A DNA stretch of 64,000 nucleotides from the NCBI RefSeq assembly GCF_903815225.1, contig NZ_LR813084.1:5046001-5110000 (forward strand). The letters run 5' to 3'. A model generated the notes under the pieces. It was not told where the DNA came from. It ran no database searches and saw only the letters and a program-made list of their open reading frames with translations. Each line of letters begins with the position of its first letter. The first letter of the stretch is position 1. The translations under genes were made by a program, and so were the position numbers. Positions 36,724 to 43,830 of the stretch are shown one piece after another. The DNA is from Delftia tsuruhatensis. GTDB lineage: Bacteria; Pseudomonadota; Gammaproteobacteria; Burkholderiales; Burkholderiaceae_C.

Positions 36724-37559
36724 CGTGCCTTCTCCTGTGTTGCCGCCTCGGGCGCTGCAGCGAGGTGCGCGGCCAGGGCCTCCACGCCCTCGGCCAGATA
36801 GCTTTCGACCGCGGGGTAATCGATGGGATAGCTGGGCCAGCATGAGCCCGGCCAGGCTCCCCCAGGTACGACGGAGAAGGCTTCGACCATGAAATACGGC
36901 ACGACGGTGGACTCCGGGTTGTCCTGGAATACCTGCGTGTCCACCAACGTTTCCGCCACCACCAGCACACTGCGCGCGGCACGGCTCATGATGCGGTCCC
37001 AATGCGGTGTTCCCGCGATGCGCACATTTCCCTGCGGATCGACCTCCGAGGCCAGCAGCACCGCATAGTCCGGCTGGATGGCGGGGATGGCGTACACCGG
37101 GGTGGCGTCCGAGTAAGGGTCCGGCAGGCTCACCCATCCGTTCAAGGCGGGCAGGTCGCTTCCGTGCAGGCCCGCGCAAGGCTGGAAGGGGATGCCGTAG
37201 GCCGCCGCGCGCAGCCCGGCGGTCAGGCTCGCGCAGGCATGCTCCTCGAGCTCGAGTTCCTGGCGCTCGACGGCCCGGCGGTACCAGGGCGCCAGGCCGA
37301 AGTTCCCCTCCATCGCGACGATGCCGGCACGCAGCTTTCTGACGGCCCCGGCCCGGCAAAGAATGTCGATGTCGTAGCCGGGAGACTGCTTGATGATTTC
37401 CAGGCCGGTCCTGCCCTGGCGAATCAGTTCGCGCACGAAGGCGAACGGGCCACGGTGGAGAAAGCTCCCTCCAATGGCCAGGGACGCCCCGTCCGGGACG
37501 CGTGCGACGAGTTCCCGCAGGGGAACGCATTTGTTCTTTCCAACGAATCCGGAAGGCAT
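36720..37559 (-). CDS. CoA-transferase-fold protein, alpha subunit, IpdA-like
   Basis: 279 residues of the class I CoA-transferase alpha fold: VPDGASLAIGGSFLHRGPFAFVRELIRQG at the N-terminus, NFGLAPWYRRAVERQELELEEHACASL around the region where IpdA has its catalytic Glu (here E105/E106), then GIPFQPCAGLHGSDLP and AIQPDYAVLLASEVDPQGNVRI. It should pair with the beta subunit encoded by the next, overlapping gene. The start at 37559 follows AAGGA; a TTG at 37577 is less likely. A glutaconate-type transferase is the conservative reading; a C-C hydrolase is the more interesting one. Confidence 0.78.
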   Translation of the reverse strand: MPSGFVGKNKCVPLRELVARVPDGASLAIGGSFLHRGPFAFVRELIRQGRTGLEIIKQSPGYDIDILCRAGAVRKLRAGIVAMEGNFGLAPWYRRAVERQELELEEHACASLTAGLRAAAYGIPFQPCAGLHGSDLPALNGWVSLPDPYSDATPVYAIPAIQPDYAVLLASEVDPQGNVRIAGTPHWDRIMSRAARSVLVVAETLVDTQVFQDNPESTVVPYFMVEAFSVVPGGAWPGSCWPSYPIDYPAVESYLAEGVEALAAHLAAAPEAATQEKAR

Positions 37560-37587
37560 GGGATGGTCCTTGTCCAAGATGGCCTGG

Positions 37588-38319
37588 CTACTGGCCCAGA
37601 TACTTGCGCAGCCGCTCCTTCAGCCCGGGCTGCGCGGCGGAACGCACCAAATGCGCCAGGTCCGTGTCCGCCTGTACCGCATCGAGCGCGCGATAAAGCG
37701 AGGCCCGTGCCTCGTCCTCGAGTTCCGCGGAAAGCGCTTCGCACTCCTGCACCGCTCCCGCCCAATCCTCCTGGGCGAGGACCTGCTGGACAAAGCCCAT
37801 CCGCAGGGCCTCGTCCGTGGAAAACGGACGGCTTGCGCCAAGGATCTCCAAGGCCTTCTGCGATCCCACCAGGTCGGCGAAGCGCCGGGTTCCGAGCACC
37901 AGGCCGAACTTCAGGCCGGGCATGCGGAACATGCTGTCGGCGGCGGCGACACGGCGCCGGCACACAGCGAACAGATCGACGCCTGCGCCGAACACCTTGC
38001 CGTGCGCCAGTGCCACGGTGTATGCGGGGGACGACGCAACCGCCTGAAGCAGCTGTTCGATGCGGATGAAGCGCAGGACCAGATCCCCTTCGCTTTGCGC
38101 CTCCAGGTCCGACAGGTCGAAGCCGGCACAAAAGCCCTTGCCGGCACCACGAAAGACCAGGAGGCGGGCGCCCTCGGTGTCGGCCTGGTGCACCCCTTGC
38201 AGCAGGGCCTCCACCAACTCTGCATTGAGCGCGTTCAATTTCTCGGGGCGGTTCAGCGTGAACGTCCAGCACCGGCCGCTGACCTGGATGTCCAGGACGC
38301 CACTCACAGGACCGCTCAT
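37588..38319 (-). CDS. Divergent enoyl-CoA hydratase/isomerase (crotonase) family protein
   Basis: 243 residues with the crotonase fold: FTLNRPEKLNALNAELVEAL, oxyanion-hole segment GAGKGFCAGFDLSDL, second oxyanion segment AHGKVFGAGVDL, and RALDAVQADTD near the C-terminus. In classical hydratases the next block reads GxPE-x-x-x-G with catalytic Glu. Here it is MPGLKFGLVLG, so Gly replaces that Glu, while the second Glu position (KALEILGASRPF) may be kept. It may therefore catalyse another crotonase-type reaction such as hydrolysis or isomerisation. It overlaps the class III CoA-transferase gene by ATGA. Confidence 0.82.
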   Translation of the reverse strand: MSGPVSGVLDIQVSGRCWTFTLNRPEKLNALNAELVEALLQGVHQADTEGARLLVFRGAGKGFCAGFDLSDLEAQSEGDLVLRFIRIEQLLQAVASSPAYTVALAHGKVFGAGVDLFAVCRRRVAAADSMFRMPGLKFGLVLGTRRFADLVGSQKALEILGASRPFSTDEALRMGFVQQVLAQEDWAGAVQECEALSAELEDEARASLYRALDAVQADTDLAHLVRSAAQPGLKERLRKYLGQ

Positions 38320-39482
38320 GCGACCCCCTTGGCGCCATCGCGCAGCGGTCCCAGCACCTGCTCGTTGTGCTCGCCCAGCGCGGGCGGACGCAGGCGCACC
38401 GCCAGTGTGCGGTCATCGAAGCGGACCGGCGACACGAAGGTCCTGGTCATCACGCCGTTGGGCAGCTCCAGCGGCTGCACCCACTGCATGTGCTCGACCT
38501 GCGGATCGGCAAGCACTTCCGAGTACCGGTTGATGGGAGCGCAAGGCACCCCCGCGTCGCGAAAGCGCTGCAGCCAGGTGGCCGTGTCGGCACGCACGAA
38601 CGCCTCCTCGAGGATCTCCAGCAGCGCATCCTGGTGCCGGGCACGCAGCGCAGGCGTCAGGAAACGGGCATCGTCCAGCAGCGCCATCCTGCCGACCACC
38701 TCGCAGACCGAGCGCCACAGCGTGTTGTTGCCTGCTGCCATGCCGAAGTAGCCGTCGGACGAGCGAAAGACACGGTACGGCGCGTTGCGCGGATGGGCCG
38801 AGCCCAGCGCGCGAGGGTCACGCCCGCTGCCGAAGTACTCCGAGGTCTGGAGCGCCGCAATGCCCAGCGTGGCGCCCAGCATGGGCACATCCAGGTGCAC
38901 GCCCTGCCCGCTGGCCTGCGCTGCGCGCAATGCCGCCGCAATCGAGAAGGCGGCGTAGAGGCCCGCCGAGAAGTCGGCCAGCGGCACTCCGCATTTGACC
39001 GGAGCACCGCCCTCCTCGCCCGTGACGCTCATGATGCCGCTCATGGCCTGGACGGTGAGATCGAATCCGCCCTCCTTGGCGCGCGGCCCCGTCTGGCCGT
39101 AGGCAGAGATGGAGCAGTAGACCAGGCGCTGGTTCAGGGCCTTCAGGTCCCTGTAGCCCAGGCCCAGCCGGTCCATGACGCCGGGCCGGTTGTTCTCGAT
39201 GAGCACGTCGGCGCCCCGGACCAGCTCGCGCAGCAGTTGCGCATCGCCGGCTTCCTTGAGATCGAGGGTGACCGATTTCTTGTTGCGGTTGAGCGAGGCG
39301 AAGTTCTCGCTGCAGCCCTCGTTGATGGGAGGCCAGCTGCGCAGCGTGTCACCGCCTTGCGGGTTCTCCACCTTGATCAGCTCGGCCCCCAGGTCGGCCA
39401 GCAGCATTCCACAAAAGGGGCCCGCGGCCACGTTGCAGATCTCGATCACCTTGATGCCGTCCAGCGGCAGTCGATGGCTCAT
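38316..39482 (-). CDS. CaiB/BaiF-family (class III) CoA-transferase
   Basis: 388 residues. Family features are the N-terminal LDGIKVIEICNVAAGPFCGMLLADLGAELIKVENP (in two blocks), LNRNKKSVTLDLK, and catalytic D170 in LADFSAGLYAAFS, the position equivalent to Asp169 of formyl-CoA transferase. It moves CoA between carboxylic acids. It is the first gene of the operon ligase-IpdB-IpdA-crotonase-CaiB (written in reverse), with a start at 39482 after GGGAGA. Having both a ligase and this transferase gives two ways to load the substrate acid with CoA. Confidence 0.93.
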   Translation of the reverse strand: MSHRLPLDGIKVIEICNVAAGPFCGMLLADLGAELIKVENPQGGDTLRSWPPINEGCSENFASLNRNKKSVTLDLKEAGDAQLLRELVRGADVLIENNRPGVMDRLGLGYRDLKALNQRLVYCSISAYGQTGPRAKEGGFDLTVQAMSGIMSVTGEEGGAPVKCGVPLADFSAGLYAAFSIAAALRAAQASGQGVHLDVPMLGATLGIAALQTSEYFGSGRDPRALGSAHPRNAPYRVFRSSDGYFGMAAGNNTLWRSVCEVVGRMALLDDARFLTPALRARHQDALLEILEEAFVRADTATWLQRFRDAGVPCAPINRYSEVLADPQVEHMQWVQPLELPNGVMTRTFVSPVRFDDRTLAVRLRPPALGEHNEQVLGPLRDGAKGVA

Positions 39483-39561
39483 GTTGTCTCCCGAAATGAA
39501 GGGCTTGCTCTGCCTGCCCGGCTGGCCTGGTGCCAGCCCCCAGGTTCTGCCGCGTTGACAA

Positions 39562-39589
39562 ATCCTAGCAGCGGCATCCATGATGTCAA
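39562..39589 (-). promoter_or_regulatory. Candidate promoter of the CaiB-led operon
   Basis: On the minus strand TTGACA (39584-39589) and TAGGAT (39562-39567) are separated by 16 bp. The start codon lies about 80 bp downstream. The -35 belongs to an inverted repeat GTTGACA-N23-TGTCAAC (39554-39590). Confidence 0.5.
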
Positions 39590-39607
39590 CAAATTATGGA
39601 ACATGAA

Positions 39608-39622
39608 TCCTAATTTTTAGGA
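39608..39622. promoter_or_regulatory. Candidate IclR operator, divergent-promoter copy
   Basis: TCCTAA-TTT-TTAGGA is a perfect 6-bp inverted repeat with a 3-base centre. It lies between the CaiB-led operon and the third Bug gene. The same architecture and 12 of 15 bases recur at 40724-40738, just before the iclR-type gene. Confidence 0.65.
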
Positions 39623-39696
39623 ATATCCATAGATACCGACTCCAGATCGACAGCGACCGGACGCCACACCGCCCCAAGGGCAAAAGGAGACAAAAG

Positions 39697-40662
39697 ATGA
39701 TCCGAAGACGCCAAATCCTGACGGGCATCGCCGGCATGGCCTGCTCGGGACCGCTGCTCGCGCAGACATGGCCGGCAAAGCCTGTGCGCGTCATCACGCC
39801 TTACCCGCCGGGCGGCGCGACCGACATAACGGCACGCGTCTATGCGCAGCACCTGGGCCCGTTGCTGGGACAGCCTTTCGTCATCGAAAACCGTGCGGGC
39901 GCCGGAGGCGAGATCGGCGCCACGGCCGTCGCCAACAGTGCCGGCGACGGCTACACCCTGCTGTTCGGTGCGATCGGCAGCCTGACCATCCATGCGGTCA
40001 TCCCCACGCAAAAGCCCCCCTACGACCTGATGACGGCATTGACCGGCATCTCCATGGGCAGCTCGGTTCCCCTGGCGATTTCGGTGCGCAGCGACCTGCC
40101 CGCCCACTCCGTGGCCGAGCTGGTCAAGCTCGGCAAGGCTGGCGGCAAAGGCCTGACCTACGGCTCCGCCGGCAATGGCTCCACCCAGCACATGACCGGG
40201 GAGTACTTCCAGCAGGCGGCCGGCATGAAGCTGATGCACATCCCCTACAAGGGAAGCGCACCTGCCATCGCCGACCTGCTGGGCGGCCAGATCGACCTGG
40301 TGTTCGAGACACTGCCGGCCCTGGCCACGCAGATCGGCGGCGGCAAGCTGCGCATCCTGGGCGTGACCAGCGCCAGGCGCAGCGACATGCTGCCCGACGT
40401 TCCCACGCTCAGGGAATCCGGCTTCCCGGACTTCGACGTCACGACCTACTACGGGCTGCTCGCACCCAAGGCCACGCCACCGGCCATCGTGGACCGGCTC
40501 TCAAGGGCCATGCAGGAGATCGCCAGGATGGGCGAGGTGCGCCAGACGCTGCAAAGGCAAGGTGCCGATGCCCATGCGAGCAGTCCCGAGCACACGAACC
40601 GGATCATCGAGGCCGAGCTGGCCAAGTGGGGCCAGGTTCAAAAGACCGCCCAGGTGCAGTGA
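39697..40662 (+). CDS. Bug-family substrate-binding protein (third copy)
   Basis: 321 residues with a signal peptide (MIRRRQILTGIAGMACSGPLLAQ, an RR pair near the N-terminus could suggest Tat export). Bug ligand loops are PYPPGGATDITARV and VIENRAGAGGEIGA, followed by GSAGNGSTQHMTGEYF and PYKGSAPAIADLLGGQIDLVF. The start follows AAGGAG. It is divergent from the CoA operon and 85 bp upstream of the IclR gene, so it probably delivers the acid that the CoA enzymes degrade. No membrane transporter genes are adjacent. Confidence 0.92.
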   Translation: MIRRRQILTGIAGMACSGPLLAQTWPAKPVRVITPYPPGGATDITARVYAQHLGPLLGQPFVIENRAGAGGEIGATAVANSAGDGYTLLFGAIGSLTIHAVIPTQKPPYDLMTALTGISMGSSVPLAISVRSDLPAHSVAELVKLGKAGGKGLTYGSAGNGSTQHMTGEYFQQAAGMKLMHIPYKGSAPAIADLLGGQIDLVFETLPALATQIGGGKLRILGVTSARRSDMLPDVPTLRESGFPDFDVTTYYGLLAPKATPPAIVDRLSRAMQEIARMGEVRQTLQRQGADAHASSPEHTNRIIEAELAKWGQVQKTAQVQ

Positions 40663-40723
40663 GGGCAGCGGCGCCCTCGGGAGGACCGTTCAGCCGTGAG
40701 AATCAAAAGACATGCTAATCTCA

Positions 40724-40738
40724 TCCCAATATTTGGGA
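40724..40738. promoter_or_regulatory. Candidate IclR operator, autoregulatory copy
   Basis: TCCCAA-TAT-TTGGGA, a perfect 6-bp inverted repeat ending 9 bp before the IclR start codon. With the copy at 39608 it defines TCCYAATNTTTRGGA. Confidence 0.65.
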
Positions 40739-40747
40739 CTTATTGGC

Positions 40748-41518
40748 ATGGACAAAACGCTACTCAAGGGACTGGCAGTGCTGGAGGCGATCGCCGAGAT
40801 GCAGGGCGAGGCCCGCGTCATCGATGACGTGGCGGCCCGCGTCGGCCTCACGCGAAGCAATACGCACAGGACGCTGCAGACCCTCATCCACGCCGGCTAC
40901 GTGGAGCGCGACCCGGCAGGCGGAGGCTTTCGCAGCACGACCAAGATGTATGCATTGGGCGTGCGCCAGCTGGGACAGCTCGACCTGCGCAAGATCGCGC
41001 CGTCGTTCATGGCGGTACTGGCCGGGGAAAGCGCGGAGACGGTGCACCTGTCGGTGCTGGAAGGGCAGGACGTCATCTACGTGGACAAGATCGACAGCAT
41101 CCAGCCCATACGCGCGTACTCGATGATCGGAGGCCGCGCCCCCGCCTACGCCGTGGCCACGGGCAAGGCCCTGCTCGCGGCGCAGCCTGCCGACTATCTG
41201 GACCGGCTGCCGGAACTCCTGCCGAGATTCACGCCGAACACGATCGCGACCAGGGAGCTCCTGAAGGCCGAGTGCGCCAAGGCGCTTCGCGTCGGATACG
41301 CAGTCAATCGCGGGGAATGGCGCGAGGGCGTGGGCGGCCTGGCTGCGGCCGTCTACGACGCCTTCGAGCGCCCCGTGGCCGCCATCGGCATCTCGGGGCC
41401 GCTGGACCGCCTGAGCGTGGCCCGCATGAAGGAGATGGCGCCGCGCGTCATCGATGCCGCCGCGCAGCTGTCCAGGGCCCTGGGGTATGCGCGCGGGTAT
41501 TTCGGGGAATCGGTCTGA
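40748..41518 (+). CDS. IclR-family transcriptional regulator
   Basis: 256 residues. N-terminal winged HTH: LLKGLAVLEAIAEM, DDVAARVGLTRSNTHRTLQTLIHAGYVERD (in two blocks), followed by the IclR effector domain with VHLSVLEGQDVIYVDKIDS, ATGKALLA and VNRGEWREGVGGLAAAVYD. The start MDKTLLKG at 40748 suits the family; an upstream ATG at 40712 would place the operator inside the gene. By position it is the regulator of the divergent CoA operon and the Bug gene. Confidence 0.92.
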   Translation: MDKTLLKGLAVLEAIAEMQGEARVIDDVAARVGLTRSNTHRTLQTLIHAGYVERDPAGGGFRSTTKMYALGVRQLGQLDLRKIAPSFMAVLAGESAETVHLSVLEGQDVIYVDKIDSIQPIRAYSMIGGRAPAYAVATGKALLAAQPADYLDRLPELLPRFTPNTIATRELLKAECAKALRVGYAVNRGEWREGVGGLAAAVYDAFERPVAAIGISGPLDRLSVARMKEMAPRVIDAAAQLSRALGYARGYFGESV

Positions 41519-41588
41519 GCGGACAGGCCCGAAAGCCGCAAGAAGCCCGACACGCCGTCACGAAGCGGCGCCATGGCGCATGAATGAC

Positions 41589-41623
41589 AAAAAACCCCGC
41601 AGATCGAAGATTTGCGGGGTTTT
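41589..41623. terminator. Bidirectional terminator between iclR-type gene and ychF
   Basis: AAAACCCCGCA pairs with TGCGGGGTTTT across an 11-base loop. Both sides supply T-runs: TTTT on the plus strand, six T on the minus strand. It is shared by the two convergent genes. A second hairpin, GCCCCCTG-N6-CAGGGGGC (41629-41650), follows. Confidence 0.88.
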
Positions 41624-41666
41624 CCGGAGCCCCCTGACAACGCAGGGGGCGACTCGCCAACGGCGT

Positions 41667-42761
41667 TCAGACGTTGAACAGGAAGTTCATCACATCCCCA
41701 TCCTTGACCACGTATTCCTTGCCTTCGGCACGCATCTTGCCGGCATCCTTGGCGCCCTGCTCGCCCTTGAAGGCGATGAAGTCGTCGAAGGCGATGGTCT
41801 GGGCGCGGATGAAGCCGCGCTCGAAATCGCCGTGGATGACGCCGGCGGCCTGGGGAGCGGTGTCGCCCACCTTGATGGTCCAGGCGCGCACTTCCTTGAC
41901 GCCGGCCGTGAAGTAGGTCTGCAGGCCCAGCAGGCCGAAGCCGGCGCGGATCAGGCGGTTCAGGCCGGGCTCTTCCAGGCCCAGTTCCTCCAGGAACATG
42001 TCGCGGTCCTCGTCGCTCATCTCGGCCATTTCGGCTTCGATCTTGGCGCAGATGGCCACCACGGGGGCACCCTGCGCCTCGGCGTAGGCCTTGAGGCTGT
42101 CCAGCAGCGGGTTGTTCTCGAAGCCGTCTTCACTGACGTTGCCCACGAACATGGCGGGCTTGGCGGTGATCAGGCAGAACTGCTTGAGCAGGGGCGCGTC
42201 TTCCTTGGAGACGGGGACCGTGCGGGCCGGCTTGCCCTCGTTGAGTGCCGCCTGGATGGGGGTGAGCAGGGACACGAGCTTGGCCGCCTCCTTGTCGTTG
42301 CCCGACTTGGCGGCCTTGCTGTAGCGATTCAGCGCCTTTTCCACGGTGCCCAGATCGGCCAGGCACAGCTCGGTCTGGATGACCTCGATGTCGGCGATGG
42401 GGTCCACCTTGTTGGCCACGTGGATCACGTTCGGGTCCTCGAAGCAGCGCACCACGTTGACGATGGCGTCGGTTTCGCGGATGTGGGCCAGGAACTGGTT
42501 GCCCAGGCCTTCGCCCTTGGAGGCGCCGGCCACCAGGCCCGCGATGTCCACGAATTCGACGATGGCGGGCACGATGCGCTCGGGCGTGATGATGTCGGCC
42601 AGCTTCTGCAGGCGCGGATCGGGCACCTCCACCACGCCGGTGTTGGGCTCGATGGTGCAGAAGGGGTAGTTCTCGGCGGCGATGCCGGCCTTCGTCAGCG
42701 CGTTGAAGAGGGTGGACTTGCCCACGTTGGGCAGGCCCACGATGCCGCATTTGAGGCTCAT
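41667..42761 (-). CDS. ychF: Redox-regulated ATPase/GTPase YchF
   Basis: 364 residues of the Obg-like OLA1/YchF family. P-loop GLPNVGKST, switch region [18 protein letters not shown]3 [24 protein letters not shown] (in part), the NVSE element replacing the usual NKxD, and the C-terminal TGS domain with TWTIKVG-type [28 protein letters not shown]. It binds ATP in preference to GTP and associates with ribosomes. Length is typical. The stop lies 44 bp from the bidirectional terminator. Confidence 0.96.
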   Translation of the reverse strand: MSLKCGIVGLPNVGKSTLFNALTKAGIAAENYPFCTIEPNTGVVEVPDPRLQKLADIITPERIVPAIVEFVDIAGLVAGASKGEGLGNQFLAHIRETDAIVNVVRCFEDPNVIHVANKVDPIADIEVIQTELCLADLGTVEKALNRYSKAAKSGNDKEAAKLVSLLTPIQAALNEGKPARTVPVSKEDAPLLKQFCLITAKPAMFVGNVSEDGFENNPLLDSLKAYAEAQGAPVVAICAKIEAEMAEMSDEDRDMFLEELGLEEPGLNRLIRAGFGLLGLQTYFTAGVKEVRAWTIKVGDTAPQAAGVIHGDFERGFIRAQTIAFDDFIAFKGEQGAKDAGKMRAEGKEYVVKDGDVMNFLFNV

Positions 42762-42830
42762 GGCAGGGCTTTCTACAGGAATTCTGGGGACAAACCCGGT
42801 ATTTTAGTCAACCCGCCATTTCCTGTCGTT

Positions 42831-43697
42831 TCAGGCGAACTGCCAGTCTCCGGCCACGGCCTGGCCCACGGCCAGCCCGGCCCCGTCCTGCAATCCCTCC
42901 AGCACCGCATGCATGCCGAAGGTGATTGCGCCATCGACACGGTCATCCTGGCGGTAGGTGCGGATGGCATCGCCCACGGCCGTGCCCTGCTCGGCCGTGA
43001 CGGGGTCGATGTCGGGGATGGGGCAGCGCGTGCAGGGCTTGGCCATGCGCAGGCGCAGGCCCTGGGTGCCGAGCACGTCGAAACCGTCCACCCGGTCCTC
43101 GTCATGGGCCTCCAGGCCCTCGATCACGACGTTCGGGCGAAAGCGCCGCGCATCCACGGCCGCGTGGCCGGCAGCCTGCAGGCGCTGATTGAGGTCCTCG
43201 ATGGCCGCCTGGCTCAGCACCAGCAGAGGGTAGCTGTCCGCGAAGTGCACGGGCGCAGCCTCTCCCCCCGTCCAGCGCTCGCTGGTGCGGCGCGGCACGG
43301 CGGGATCGAAGCGCACCAGCGAGCAGTCCGTGCCCAGGGCCTGCGACAGCCAGTGCGCGGCCTCCGCGCCCATGTCCCAGGACTGGACCCGGTCCGACCA
43401 CACGCGCGCCTTGCGCACCGCACCGGTGGCCTGCAGGGCGACGCGCAGCGGTTCCTGGCCGGGAAAGCGCAGGACCAGGTCCTGCGTCCCGATCTCGGGC
43501 TGGATCCAGGCCATGCGCGGATGGTCGCGCTGGGTCAGGAACTCCCCCTGCGGGTCGACCACCATCCAGTGGCGGTCCCAGGCCAGGCCCGTGGCGCCCA
43601 CATCGGCCTTTTGCAGCGCGATGCCCGCGCAGGACTTGACGGGATAGACCCACAGCTGGGCAATGCGGCCCTGAACGTCTCTTTCTTGATCGAACAT
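42831..43697 (-). CDS. MOSC-domain protein (YcbX/mARC-like)
   Basis: 288 residues. N-terminal MOSC beta-barrel: IAQLWVYPVKSCAGIALQKADV and WDRHWMVVDPQGEFLTQRDHPRMA. C-terminal MOSC domain: ARRFRPNVVIEG, then the Cys motif KPCTRCPIPDIDP, where the first Cys is the presumed molybdenum ligand. The family reduces N-hydroxylated compounds using a sulfurated molybdenum cofactor. No C-terminal ferredoxin domain is present, so an electron donor must come from elsewhere. The start at 43697 has a poor ribosome site and sits in a GATATCCGATATC repeat; it is divergent from the monooxygenase gene. Confidence 0.88.
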   Translation of the reverse strand: MFDQERDVQGRIAQLWVYPVKSCAGIALQKADVGATGLAWDRHWMVVDPQGEFLTQRDHPRMAWIQPEIGTQDLVLRFPGQEPLRVALQATGAVRKARVWSDRVQSWDMGAEAAHWLSQALGTDCSLVRFDPAVPRRTSERWTGGEAAPVHFADSYPLLVLSQAAIEDLNQRLQAAGHAAVDARRFRPNVVIEGLEAHDEDRVDGFDVLGTQGLRLRMAKPCTRCPIPDIDPVTAEQGTAVGDAIRTYRQDDRVDGAITFGMHAVLEGLQDGAGLAVGQAVAGDWQFA

Positions 43698-43795
43698 CGG
43701 ATATCGGATATCTCTTTGGATGGGCGGCCAATATGCCAGATGACGGCGCGGGCTGCGGCCCGGGGTCGCAATGCCATAGTTTGCGCCAGTTGGAA

Positions 43796-43823
43796 TTGCC
43801 TGCACGGCCCGCACTCCTACAAT
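43796..43823 (+). promoter_or_regulatory. Candidate sigma-70 promoter for the monooxygenase gene
   Basis: TTGCCT and TACAAT are 16 bp apart. The -10 overlaps a potential ATG at 43822, so the predicted start point (about 43830) falls at the ATG at 43831. Confidence 0.5.
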
Positions 43824-43830
43824 GCCGGCC

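Noticed and set aside
41629-41650. GCCCCCTG-N6-CAGGGGGC hairpin as a third dispersed repeat copy
   Set aside because: It shares only the C-rich arm with the copies at 31756 and 58008; the CGCTG core is missing.
43685-43720. GATATC-rich repeat before the MOSC gene as an operator
   Set aside because: Short direct and inverted GGATATC units only; no second copy or regulator nearby to support it.
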